From NCBI GenBank assembly GCA_937895715.1, contig CALBLZ010000004.1, positions 1 through 6,653 of the forward strand: 6,653 bases of DNA, read 5' to 3'. Made by a program: the position numbers and the translations under genes. Shown here piece after piece: positions 1-5,689 of the stretch. Under the pieces are notes generated by a model. That model did no database searches. It was given only the letters and a program-made list of their open reading frames with translations, and was not told the DNA's origin. This stretch comes from an uncultured Candidatus Berkelbacteria bacterium. GTDB taxonomy: Bacteria > Patescibacteriota > UBA1384 > CAILIB01. Position 1 is the stretch's first letter. Each line of letters starts with the position of its first letter.

Positions 1-14
1 ATACGCGACATACC

Positions 15-20
15 TATAAT
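15..20 (+). promoter_or_regulatory. Consensus -10 box upstream of the pilin-like gene
   Basis: A perfect TATAAT lies 38 bases before the ATG at 59. A start of transcription near position 27 would give a leader of about 32 nt. The matching -35 element would fall to the left of the window, so only half of the promoter can be judged. Confidence 0.5.
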
Positions 21-33
21 CAATTGCAGTTAA

Positions 34-50
34 TCTCTAAGTGTTAGAGA
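34..50 (+). promoter_or_regulatory. Leader hairpin just upstream of the pilin-like start codon
   Basis: TCTCTAA (34-40) and TTAGAGA (44-50) form a perfect 7-bp inverted repeat around a GTG triloop, ending 8 nt before the ATG at 59. The right arm contains the only purine-rich stretch (GAGA) that could act as a weak ribosome binding site. The hairpin could therefore mask initiation, or the repeat could be a DNA operator. The GTG in the loop (position 41) is an alternative in-frame start but is less likely to be used. Confidence 0.4.
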
Positions 51-58
51 ATAGACGC

Positions 59-427
59 ATGGCTAACACAAAAAGATATCTGGCATTACCGGCGCTTGCC
101 CTACTGATCTTTTCGCCCTCAAGTGTACTGGCAGCTGTCACCTGCACCGGAGGCGTTACTCCTAAACCCGGAATACTTGTTGCTGGCACTTGTCCCGACT
201 GGACCTTCTGGAACTATGTATCCGTTCTACTCGGCACTGACGGCATCGGTGTCTATGTGCTAACCGCCGCTGTAATAATGATCGTGTTCTCAGGTGTCGA
301 GTACATGATGGGAGCAAACTCAGACGGACAAAAAAAGGCAAAAGAACGAATCCGCGGAATACTTACCGGTGTTGCTTTCTACGCAGTAGTACTTATTGTT
401 CTTCGCCTCATCTCAACTCAAATCTAG
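59..427 (+). CDS. TrbC/VirB2-like pilin family membrane protein
   Basis: A 122-aa secreted or membrane protein that resembles the small pilin-type subunits (TrbC/VirB2-like) common in Patescibacteria. Residues 1-25 form a Sec signal peptide: a basic start, a Leu/Ala-rich core, and a cleavage site after SSVLA. The mature part has two cysteines (about 29 and 45) that could form a disulfide. It then has two hydrophobic helices (about 62-82 and 100-118) separated by a hydrophilic turn rich in Asp, Gln and Lys (EYMMGANSDGQKKAKERIRG). That helix-loop-helix layout is the VirB2/TrbC fold. In that family the subunits polymerise into a conjugative or type IV secretion pilus, but no secretion ATPase or channel gene is in the window, so the role here is inferred. 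ATG 59 is preferred over GTG 41 because it gives a clean signal peptide. The gene appears to have its own promoter (TATAAT at 15-20). Confidence 0.7.
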   Translation: MANTKRYLALPALALLIFSPSSVLAAVTCTGGVTPKPGILVAGTCPDWTFWNYVSVLLGTDGIGVYVLTAAVIMIVFSGVEYMMGANSDGQKKAKERIRGILTGVAFYAVVLIVLRLISTQI

Positions 428-439
428 ATTTACTAGGGG

Positions 440-459
440 CCTCAAGGAGTCCTTTGGGG
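440..459 (+). promoter_or_regulatory. Intergenic hairpin between the pilin-like gene and the next gene
   Basis: CCTCAAGG (440-447) pairs with CCTTTGGGG (451-459) through one bulged T and one wobble, around an AGT loop. No T-run follows, so this is at best a weak terminator or a processing/attenuation element. It contains the only AAGGAG in the gap, but that lies about 39 nt before the next ATG, too far to serve as its ribosome binding site. Confidence 0.25.
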
Positions 460-487
460 AGTCGCATTTATCTGGTACTGTGACAAT

Positions 488-931
488 ATGCGAGAAAACT
501 TCCAACCCAGGCTTGCGCAAGATCTCTTATTTGACGAAAATGGCCAGCCTACTCCAGAGGCTCTTCCCGTCCGCTCAATCTCGAACGTTCAGGATTCCGA
601 GTTAAGTGAGTTACGCTTCACTGTATGGTGGGTTAATGTCCCCGACAACTCTCACCGGGAGGTACATGACCTAACGCTCTCTGCTGCTGTTAGTGATCTA
701 ACTTCACGGTTTCACCACCTACGATCTGCAGCCGCTGCTCTGGACCGATCAGATATTCAGACACTATCCCTACTCGAGGCAGAGCTTGCCCGCTGGAAAG
801 ATGATATGCGAAACTTTCTACACAACGGCTCTGGCGGTGACCCTAACGACATTGTGCGCGGCAATATTCCGAGTACGGTAGATGAACTCTCAGATAAGCT
901 GGATTCCTTTCTCAATACCATCATCATTTAG
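488..931 (+). CDS. Hypothetical protein, 147 aa, unrecognised
   Basis: A soluble, acidic 147-aa protein that I do not recognise. It has no signal peptide or membrane segment. The N-terminal third contains a Trp-rich strand (about 43-52, RFTVWWVNVP). Residues about 60-115 are predicted to be mostly helical with heptad-like Leu/Ala spacing (TSRFHHLRSAAAALDRSD and a following Leu/Glu-rich stretch). The C-terminus, with DELSDKLDSFLNTIII, looks like a final amphipathic helix. It starts 60 bp after the pilin-like gene on the same strand, so co-transcription is possible. ATG 488 is the only usable start, because an in-frame stop lies at 434-436 and no other ATG/GTG/TTG intervenes. It has no Shine-Dalgarno; an extended -10-like TGG-TACTGT (473-481) would place transcription start on the ATG itself. 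A terminator immediately downstream supports this being a real gene end. Confidence 0.6.
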   Translation: MRENFQPRLAQDLLFDENGQPTPEALPVRSISNVQDSELSELRFTVWWVNVPDNSHREVHDLTLSAAVSDLTSRFHHLRSAAAALDRSDIQTLSLLEAELARWKDDMRNFLHNGSGGDPNDIVRGNIPSTVDELSDKLDSFLNTIII

Positions 932-935
932 AACC

Positions 936-970
936 AAAAAGAGCGACCCAACCTGGGCCGCTCTTTTTTA
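936..970. terminator. Two-way rho-independent terminator between the convergent 147-aa gene and aspS
   Basis: AAAAAGAGCG (936-945) pairs with the CGCTCTTTTT arm (959-968), and inner CCCA/TGGG pairs extend the stem past an A/C mismatch to an ACC loop. The stem is flanked by an A-run on the left and a T-run on the right, so both strands present a hairpin followed by a U-tract. It sits in the 46-bp gap between the two stop codons (931 and 978) and can serve both genes. Confidence 0.85.
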
Positions 971-977
971 TGTGCCG

Positions 978-2282
978 TTACGGAGTAAGACGTTTTACGT
1001 CGCGTGGGAGGAAAGTTGCCTCTTTAACTGAATCGAGACCAAGCAGCATCATCACTATCCGCCCTGGGCCAATACCAGCACCCCCATGCGGTGGGCATCC
1101 GTATTTAAAGAAGTTTATGTACTGCTCCAGTGACTCCAGGCTCATGCCTTTCTCGAGAGCCTGCTTCTTTAGCACTTCTATTCGATGTTCTCTCTGAGCA
1201 CCCGTTGTAATCTCTAGACCTCTGTACATCAAGTCGAAGCTCTTGGTAAGAGTTGGCTGATCTTCATGCCTCATATGGTAGAAGGCTCGAATGCTAGCTG
1301 GGTAGTCAGTTACAAATACGAAGTCATGGTTGTGTTCCTCCTTCACTAACGCGCAGATTGCACGTTCCTCTTCTGGAGAAAGATCGTCTGATTTCTCGCT
1401 ATGTACACCTTTCTTCGCTAGCTTCTCCTTGACTTCAGCTAGGGTCAATCGTGGGAAGGGTTGGGTTGGAACGTCGATCTCAAGGCCAAGGTTGTTCTTG
1501 ATATACTCAAAGCCTTTAACAATACATGCCTCTTCTTCATCCATCACGTCGTGGTGGGACTCAATGTACGACAATTCAAAATCCCACCCAGTGAACTCTG
1601 TCATGTGACGAGTAGTGAATGAAGGTTCTGCACGAAACACTGGCCCAACCATAAACACCTTTTCAAACCCTGCCGCCATCGCCATCTGCTTGTAGAACTG
1701 TGGTGACTGGGCAAGGTATGCCTTCTTTTCGAAGTAGGAGACTTCGAATACCTCGGCCCCCGTCTCACTAGAAGTGTTCATGAATGAAGGGGTATAGATC
1801 TGGGTATAGCCCTTCTGTGCCCAAACTTCACGGAACCCCCGCTCGAGCTCTGTCCAAACCTTAAAGATCTGCAAGCTCTCTTCGCGGCGAAGGTCAAGCC
1901 AGCGCCAGTCGAGACGCATCGGGAGGCTAACCTCTTCGGCACCCTTCTCTACAACAACGGGAATAGGTAGCTCTGGCTCTGCAGCTGAAAGCACTTCGAT
2001 TGTATCGATCGCAACCTCCACTCCCCCTGGAGCCTGCTTCTCTTCCTTGGCTTGCCCTGTGATGCGCACTACCGATTCCACAGAAATATCTGCAGCTACT
2101 GCAAACGCCTCAGCATTTCCCTTAAATAAGACTCCCTGCGCAATTCCTGTTGCGTCCCGGAGAATTAGGAATTTAAGTCCACCCTGGTGGCGGAGCGCCT
2201 GTACAAACCCTTCGAGCAGAACGGTTTGCCCAATACATGAAGCGAGCTGACTAACGGTTGTGCGTGGCATCGAAGCTGACAT
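978..2282 (-). CDS. aspS: Aspartyl-tRNA synthetase, archaeal/eukaryotic type (Asp-tRNA or Asp-tRNA(Asx) ligase)
   Basis: A class IIb synthetase, cytoplasmic, that charges tRNA-Asp with aspartate using ATP. At 434 aa it matches the compact archaeal type, not the roughly 590-aa bacterial type with the GAD insertion. Visible elements are an N-terminal OB-fold anticodon-binding domain (about 5-105), the LDWRWLDLRR segment (about 124-133), SPQFYKQ (193-199), motif 2 as FRAEPSFTTRHMTEF (216-230), and motif 3 as GGAGIGPGRIVMMLLG (400-415) followed by FLPRD. The residue after GFV (Gln28) lies where, as I recall, tRNA-Asp-specific archaeal enzymes carry Trp and non-discriminating ones carry His. tRNA specificity therefore cannot be read directly. 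The frame stays open 57 codons further upstream, but that part reads like non-family sequence, so ATG 2282 was chosen (ATG 2270 is nearly as good). No clear Shine-Dalgarno is present. Confidence 0.95.
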   Translation of the reverse strand: MSASMPRTTVSQLASCIGQTVLLEGFVQALRHQGGLKFLILRDATGIAQGVLFKGNAEAFAVAADISVESVVRITGQAKEEKQAPGGVEVAIDTIEVLSAAEPELPIPVVVEKGAEEVSLPMRLDWRWLDLRREESLQIFKVWTELERGFREVWAQKGYTQIYTPSFMNTSSETGAEVFEVSYFEKKAYLAQSPQFYKQMAMAAGFEKVFMVGPVFRAEPSFTTRHMTEFTGWDFELSYIESHHDVMDEEEACIVKGFEYIKNNLGLEIDVPTQPFPRLTLAEVKEKLAKKGVHSEKSDDLSPEEERAICALVKEEHNHDFVFVTDYPASIRAFYHMRHEDQPTLTKSFDLMYRGLEITTGAQREHRIEVLKKQALEKGMSLESLEQYINFFKYGCPPHGGAGIGPGRIVMMLLGLDSVKEATFLPRDVKRLTP

Positions 2283-2313
2283 GATTCTGTCTAAAACATA
2301 TATGAATACGACA

Positions 2314-2342
2314 ATACTAGCAGAAGCTACGGTGGTCGTGAA
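2314..2342 (-). promoter_or_regulatory. Possible aspS promoter
   Basis: On the minus strand TTCACG (2337-2342) and TAGTAT (2314-2319) are 17 bp apart, each matching 4 of 6 consensus bases, and a TG one base upstream makes the -10 extended. The transcript would start near 2307, giving a leader of about 25 nt before ATG 2282. The match is moderate and no other candidate in the gap is better. Confidence 0.35.
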
Positions 2343-2365
2343 TCTGTACTGCCCCGTAAAACTAC

Positions 2366-2394
2366 TTGTAATTTTGCTGTTTTTCTGGTTAAAT
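2366..2394 (+). promoter_or_regulatory. Possible promoter of the 354-aa gene
   Basis: TTGTAA (2366-2371) and TTAAAT (2389-2394) are spaced by 17 bp with an extended TGG before the -10. Transcription would start near 2401, about 30 nt before ATG 2432. The putative aspS promoter lies back-to-back with it in the 149-bp divergent gap. Confidence 0.45.
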
Positions 2395-2402
2395 TGCTCC
2401 AA

Positions 2403-2422
2403 CGCCAAAAAGATTTTCGGCG
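2403..2422 (+). promoter_or_regulatory. Leader hairpin before the 354-aa gene
   Basis: CGCCAAAA (2403-2410) pairs with TTTT-C-GGCG (2414-2422) through one bulged C and an AGA loop. It would form at the very start of the predicted transcript, two bases before the GAGGGA ribosome-binding-like sequence (2424-2429). It may protect the 5' end or tune initiation. Confidence 0.3.
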
Positions 2423-2431
2423 CGAGGGAAA

Positions 2432-3496
2432 ATGCCATACAATTCGCAAACAAAGTCTCTCACGCCGTTGAGAGTCGCAGTTCAATCACTGCGGTTCCCC
2501 AGGAACCGCCACGACCTTTCGCAGTGCAGCAGCTTCGACGGCTTCCGTGCATGGCTTGGGCAAGGCCCCGACCATCACCACTCTCGATTCTTTGGGTACG
2601 TCCCCCCAAAGCAGGACGCTCCCGAGCGTCGGGTTCTGGTGCTCCCTACTGGGCTGCACCTGCCGATCATCTTGGGCAATCCGTGCTACCGCGATGCAAT
2701 TGTGGAGCTCGGGCCCCTAAGCACATCGCGCATCGACGTACAGCAATCCTTGCTCAACATCTGGAAACAGCTTGCGAGCAAGAGCACTCCTAAAGATCAG
2801 CGTGTGCGCTGGGAAAGCAAGCAGTTCTCTTACAGTGAACTAGTCGCCCACCACCACCAGCAGATCTGGGAGTGGCTAAGAACGGCCACATACCGCATTG
2901 CGCAGAAGCACCATTGCCTGGTGATTGCAGGGGCTGATTTCCTCTGCCTTCCCTGGCGTGAGGCAAAGCCGGTAGTAGTTTCGCAGATCATTGCGAACCC
3001 GCCGCAGTGGCATGCAGTACACCAGATGAGTTTCCGAGCCGAAATGCTTGGGGCACAATCAGTCCTCGGGTACCAAACTACCCCAGGGAGGGTGTCTTGG
3101 GACACTGCCGGGCTAGTACAGACGGTAAAGGGAACTGGGTTTCACTACGACGATGTGGTGCGCCTTCTCAATCCAGAGCAGGCAGACCACCCACGCAGCG
3201 AGCCGTACTACTCGGCCGACGAAGAGCGCGGGGCACATGGCACGGAGTTGCGAGAGCAGAATCTGCTTGCCGTTTGCCTAGCGCAAACCAAGGCAGATAT
3301 CCTGCCTCACAGCTGGACCGAAACGGTGATGAACCTGCCAAATGGCCCCGATATCCTGGCAACTGCCCGGCTCTACGGAGAGCCCTTCAGCAGTGGAACC
3401 GACCTAGGCTCTATTTCCGTCAGAGGGCGGGGAACCTCGCTCGCACACCCGGATGTCAGCCACAACTACGCCTGGTGGTCAAAAACCATCAGGTAG
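2432..3496 (+). CDS. Hypothetical protein, 354 aa, unrecognised
   Basis: A long intact frame whose product I cannot assign. It has no signal peptide or membrane helix, so it is probably cytoplasmic. It is rich in His and Trp, including DHHH near residue 48 and an HHHQQIWEWL helix around 133-142. A central hydrophobic strand (HCLVIAGADFLCLPW, about 155-169) is followed by a PVVVSQIIANPP segment, which looks like the core of a globular alpha/beta domain. The C-terminal 100 residues are polar and loop-rich. The gene is bracketed by a plausible promoter upstream and a strong hairpin downstream, and its base composition is somewhat richer in GC than its neighbours. The start is ATG 2432, since no other in-frame start follows closely. 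The purine-rich GAGGGA sits only about 2 nt before it, closer than ideal. The first 25 codons carry three consecutive hairpins (2457-2509). It could be lineage-specific. Confidence 0.65.
   Translation: MPYNSQTKSLTPLRVAVQSLRFPRNRHDLSQCSSFDGFRAWLGQGPDHHHSRFFGYVPPKQDAPERRVLVLPTGLHLPIILGNPCYRDAIVELGPLSTSRIDVQQSLLNIWKQLASKSTPKDQRVRWESKQFSYSELVAHHHQQIWEWLRTATYRIAQKHHCLVIAGADFLCLPWREAKPVVVSQIIANPPQWHAVHQMSFRAEMLGAQSVLGYQTTPGRVSWDTAGLVQTVKGTGFHYDDVVRLLNPEQADHPRSEPYYSADEERGAHGTELREQNLLAVCLAQTKADILPHSWTETVMNLPNGPDILATARLYGEPFSSGTDLGSISVRGRGTSLAHPDVSHNYAWWSKTIR
2457..2509 (+). repeat. Run of three adjacent hairpins inside the first codons of the 354-aa gene
   Basis: CTCTCA/TGAGAG (2457-2462 with 2469-2474), CGCAG/CTGCG (2476-2480 with 2489-2493), and a perfect 8-bp GCGGTTCC/GGAACCGC around a CCA loop (2491-2498 with 2502-2509). 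The second and third share three bases, so they are alternatives in part. They lie within codons 9-26. They could form an mRNA structure controlling translation, or be chance within GC-rich coding sequence. Confidence 0.35.
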
Positions 3497-3502
3497 CCAC
3501 TT

Positions 3503-3530
3503 GGGGCAGTGTACAATCGTACGCTGCCCC
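3503..3530 (+). terminator. Strong hairpin after the 354-aa gene, probable terminator
   Basis: GGGGCAG-T-GTAC (3503-3514) pairs with GTAC-G-CTGCCCC (3519-3530), a continuous 12-bp stem with one U-G wobble and an AATC loop, beginning 7 bases past the stop codon. The following ATTTGCGTTA is only weakly T-rich, so termination may be partial. The stem is long and stable enough to define the transcript end. Confidence 0.65.
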
Positions 3531-3552
3531 ATTTGCGTTATAGAGGGGGGTC

Positions 3553-3563
3553 GGGTGTATACT
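3553..3563 (+). promoter_or_regulatory. -10 box placed for leaderless transcription of the SIMPL gene
   Basis: TATACT (3558-3563, 5 of 6 consensus bases) lies six bases before ATG 3570, so the predicted first transcribed base is the A of the start codon. The surrounding 11-mer GGGTGTATACT recurs in the same position before the minus-strand gene starting at 6150. No good -35 is visible; TTGCGT at 3533 is at a 19-bp spacing. Confidence 0.45.
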
Positions 3564-3569
3564 CATCGC

Positions 3570-4325
3570 ATGAAAACAAACCTCTCACTCGACTGGCGGA
3601 TCGTTAGTGGTGTTTTGGCACTGCTCTTGGTAGGCAGTGTAGTGTACGGCCAACCCTGGCAAAATCTTGGTCTATTTAAAACGATAATCGTTTCCGGTGA
3701 AGGTATCGTCGAGCGTGCACCTGATTACTACCAGTTTGTTCCAGCGTACCAAAAAACGGCTGAAACCTCTGAAGCTGCTATAAAAAGCGTATCCGAATCT
3801 GGTAACGCTGTGGTGGCAAAACTTAAAGAGCTTGGGGTAGAAACTGCCAAGATTCAAACCGGCGTTTCTAGTTGGCCTGCCTACGGACAAACCAGTGCTA
3901 CTGGATACACAGCCAATTACAGCATCACCGCAACAGTTACCGATTCAGAAATTGCCCGAAAGGTAAGTGATTATCTTTCAACCAGCGGTGCTACGAGCAC
4001 AGTAACTCCCCTCCCAAGTTTTACCAGTGAAACTCGAGCTAATCTCGAATTAGAAGCGCGCGATAAAGCAATAGCAAGCGCCCGCAAAAAGGCAGATCAA
4101 ACTGCCAAAGCAATGGGGAGTCGACTCGGCAAGGTTACAAATATAAGTGATACCGCTATAGGATATCCCTACCCAATCGGTATGCCTGCTTACGACAGTA
4201 TGTCCAGCGCCCCAAGTGGAGTTACAAAAGAAGGCACTGCTACTGATGGATCTGGAATGCCCATCATTCAAATTGGCACACAGGAAGTTCGCACAACCGT
4301 TACCGTTACCTACCGAATCTGGTAA
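3570..4325 (+). CDS. SIMPL-domain (DUF541) membrane-anchored protein
   Basis: A 251-aa protein with one N-terminal membrane segment (about 11-27), which anchors or exports it, followed by an extracytoplasmic SIMPL/DUF541 domain. The family signature is clear. TIIVSGEGIVERAPD (about 38-52) corresponds to the usual first strand motif. The ARKKADQTAKAMGSRLGKV helix precedes the typical ISD/ISE strand, and the last strand TTVTVTYRIW closes the domain. SIMPL proteins (for example E. coli YggE and Brucella BP26) form oligomeric envelope assemblies, and their biochemical role is not well defined. Start choice: ATG 3570 follows a -10 box at leaderless distance. GTG 3555 would have the purine-rich GAGGGG (3543-3548) as ribosome binding site and add five residues; the two models exclude each other. 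The frame also extends back to 3453, overlapping the previous gene, but that part is not family-like. It ends directly against the convergent nuclease gene. Confidence 0.88.
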   Translation: MKTNLSLDWRIVSGVLALLLVGSVVYGQPWQNLGLFKTIIVSGEGIVERAPDYYQFVPAYQKTAETSEAAIKSVSESGNAVVAKLKELGVETAKIQTGVSSWPAYGQTSATGYTANYSITATVTDSEIARKVSDYLSTSGATSTVTPLPSFTSETRANLELEARDKAIASARKKADQTAKAMGSRLGKVTNISDTAIGYPYPIGMPAYDSMSSAPSGVTKEGTATDGSGMPIIQIGTQEVRTTVTVTYRIW

Positions 4326-4898
4326 CTATCGCTGGCCATTGCAGGTAGATGCAGACCAAAGCCCACGCTCCTCAGCGCGGGCTTCTGCTTGCGCCTCGCG
4401 AAATGCTCGCTGGCGCTGGTACGGGGTGTCGTAGGTGTACTCGTACCCATACCCCAGTTCAATAATGCTTTGGTTTGCAACCTGCCCGTCTGGTAGGAGT
4501 ACGTAGCGGAGCAGTCGGCCGTACCTATCTTTCTCATCTTGGGTGGGGTCGATAACCAGTGTCACAACTTTTCCATCGAGTAACTGTGACACAAAGCTAC
4601 TCGCCTCCTTTGCAAAACACTGTACAGGTTTACGGGGGTCAACAGACTCTGGTGTATCGACACCAATCAGCCGAACCGTAACCTCTTCAGCATCGCGTGC
4701 CGCATGAATAGTATCACCGTCTACTACCTTGGTAACCCGATACTGATCCAGCCCAACCTGCGCCAAGTCGCGAGTGGCCGGTCGCATGTCTATTGTGGGG
4801 ATGCGCTGGGCCGCTGTATCAACAATAGTTGCGGTTATTACAATAAGTAATCCCACTACCCCTACCGACCGCAAGATGAGAGTGCGCCAGTTAGTCAC
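4326..4898 (-). CDS. Membrane-anchored thermonuclease (staphylococcal nuclease-like, SNase domain)
   Basis: A 190-aa calcium-dependent-type nuclease expected to cut DNA and RNA outside the cytoplasmic membrane. Residues 6-26 are a hydrophobic signal anchor. The SNase domain runs from about 53 to 182 with all hallmark segments: VVDGDTI (58-64), VRLIGVDTPE (75-84), CFAKEA (94-99), DRYGRLLRYV (124-133) and GLWS near the end. The catalytic triad of the family (Arg35, Glu43, Arg87 in staphylococcal nuclease) corresponds to Arg76, Glu84 and Arg128, so it should be active. The start is GTG 4898, preceded by AAAGAG and a TATAGT -10-like box so close that the leader would be about two bases. In CPR bacteria such enzymes are thought to help scavenge nucleotides; that role is inference. 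The gene's stop abuts the SIMPL gene's stop with no bases between. Confidence 0.92.
   Translation of the reverse strand: MTNWRTLILRSVGVVGLLIVITATIVDTAAQRIPTIDMRPATRDLAQVGLDQYRVTKVVDGDTIHAARDAEEVTVRLIGVDTPESVDPRKPVQCFAKEASSFVSQLLDGKVVTLVIDPTQDEKDRYGRLLRYVLLPDGQVANQSIIELGYGYEYTYDTPYQRQRAFREAQAEARAEERGLWSASTCNGQR
4359..4384. terminator. Hairpin inside the nuclease 3' end, possible terminator for the SIMPL gene
   Basis: AAGCCC-A-CGC (4359-4368) pairs with GCG-C-GGGCTT (4375-4384) across one A/C mismatch and a TCCTCA loop. On the plus strand it is followed by CTGCTT, 34 bases after the SIMPL stop codon. As the two genes abut, a plus-strand terminator would have to sit inside the nuclease coding sequence. 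The Ala/Glu-rich coding sequence could also produce this pairing by chance. Confidence 0.35.
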
Positions 4899-4906
4899 GT
4901 CTCTTT

Positions 4907-4934
4907 ACTATAAATTTAGTGGCGTAAACAGCAA
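4907..4934 (-). promoter_or_regulatory. Promoter-like sequence of the nuclease gene, near-leaderless
   Basis: On the minus strand TTGCTG (4929-4934) and TATAGT (4907-4912, 5 of 6 bases) are 16 bp apart. Transcription would start near 4900, two bases before GTG 4898. The -35 overlaps the tail of the hairpin that ends the upstream RNA candidate, so the end of one transcript and the start of the next are almost fused. Confidence 0.4.
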
Positions 4935-5683
4935 GAGCACCACGTCCATATAGGATGTGGTGCTCTGCAAATTGGTGAGGAGCCCACCGCTTCAACGGCA
5001 AGTGCAAATGAGCCCGGAGGCCCTATCTGCATCGCAGTAGAATAAGTAGTACGCACTCGTGTGCTGTTGTGCCGAACCGTCGAAGGAAGGCAAAACGAAC
5101 ACTGAATTGTGTCCCCATTAGCGGTCGTGAAAGCGCAGCAGGAGAGACAGTTTGAGTGTCGAACAGTCGTTAAGGGAACTAGGTGGCCGATTGCTCGGCA
5201 TTGTTGTTCTTACTAAACGAAGCTCCTCTGCGATAACCGCTGTGGCCGTAGCCCGCTCTGAGTACCCGTCACCAAGAGATCTTGGATTCGGTTCCTCTGT
5301 ACTAGGGCGGTCCGCCTTTCCGTTGCCAGAAAGGTGGCTGGATAAACGTGGTGCAGCGTAGCAGCTACAACATTGTTCATCCAAGCACTGCTCGGCGTAA
5401 TGTTACTGGGTGCGACGGTTCCCCGTCGCTGGTAACATCCCGAGCGTACTGCGCTCCGCTTGTAGACCCACCCGCCAGACGTCTTGCGACGTCCTGCAGC
5501 ATTGCTGCAGCGGATAGCCTAGGCTGGAAGCGAGCACGCAACGATCACGAAGACCGAGCTGGACGCATTTGACCATGGGCTGTAAACCTTCCGAATTCTA
5601 CTCTACTTGCGCAGGCAGGTTCGTTTTTCAGCTTTGGGTAAAATCCCGCTTGCTGGAAGGTCGTCTTGTATCTCTACGAAGAC
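4927..5683 (-). ncRNA. Candidate large structured noncoding RNA, about 750 nt, class unknown
   Basis: This is the longest stretch without a credible gene. On the minus strand it is bounded by a consensus-like promoter (5690-5718) and a 14-bp hairpin (4934-4966). Read on the minus strand, the local stems close with stable tetraloops. GNRA loops: GAGA (5671-5674), GCAA in GACGTC/GACGTC (5478-5493), GGAA in GCGACGG/CCGTCGC (5412-5429), GCAA in CCTTTCTG/CGGAAAGG (5315-5334), and GCAA in GCCGA/TCGGC (5186-5199). UNCG loop: UCCG in GGGCC/GGCUC (5010-5023). Read on the plus strand, these loops become UUGC, UUCC, UCUC and CGGA, so the direction is clear. An outer ATGTTAC/GTAACAT pair (5400-5406 with 5432-5438) and a long-range ACCUUCC/GGAAGGU pair (5586-5592 with 5655-5661) suggest higher-order folding. 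The predicted first base, 5683, is the first base of the first hairpin. I did not find the conserved cores of RNase P RNA, tmRNA or SRP RNA. Confidence 0.6.
4934..4966 (-). terminator. 14-bp hairpin closing the RNA candidate
   Basis: AGAGCACCACGTCC (4934-4947) pairs with GGATGTGGTGCTCT (4953-4966), 14 bp with one wobble and an ATATA loop. On the minus strand it is followed by TGCTGTTTAC, a short, weakly U-rich tail. Its position, just upstream of the nuclease start, fits a terminator for a minus-strand transcript coming from 5683. No plus-strand gene ends near it. Confidence 0.6.
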
Positions 5684-5689
5684 AGGTTG

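Noticed and set aside
2283..2453. 57-residue N-terminal extension of AspRS
   Set aside because: The extension does not look like any AspRS N-terminus, overlaps the divergent promoter region and the start of the 354-aa gene, and the OB-fold begins normally after ATG 2282 or 2270.
2455..2510. tRNA-like series of hairpins with GTTCAATC and GGTTC-type sequences
   Set aside because: The loops have 8 nt where a T-arm and an anticodon loop need 7, no acceptor stem closes the set, and the region lies inside an intact reading frame.
3453..3569. Upstream extension of the SIMPL frame to 3453
   Set aside because: It would overlap the end of the preceding gene and read through its terminator hairpin. 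It adds Cys/Pro-rich sequence before the signal anchor that SIMPL proteins do not have.
5280..5306. Minus-strand CCTAGTAC-AGAGGA resembling the 23S rRNA sarcin-ricin loop
   Set aside because: One base is missing in the universally conserved loop, and the sequence on both sides does not follow 23S rRNA, so the short match is probably chance.
4927..5683. RNase P RNA, tmRNA or SRP RNA as identity of the structured region
   Set aside because: The conserved GAGGAAAGTC and ACAGAA cores of RNase P RNA, the 5'/3' tRNA-like ends of tmRNA, and the SRP GGAAGCAGC apical motif were not found on either strand, and the span is too long.
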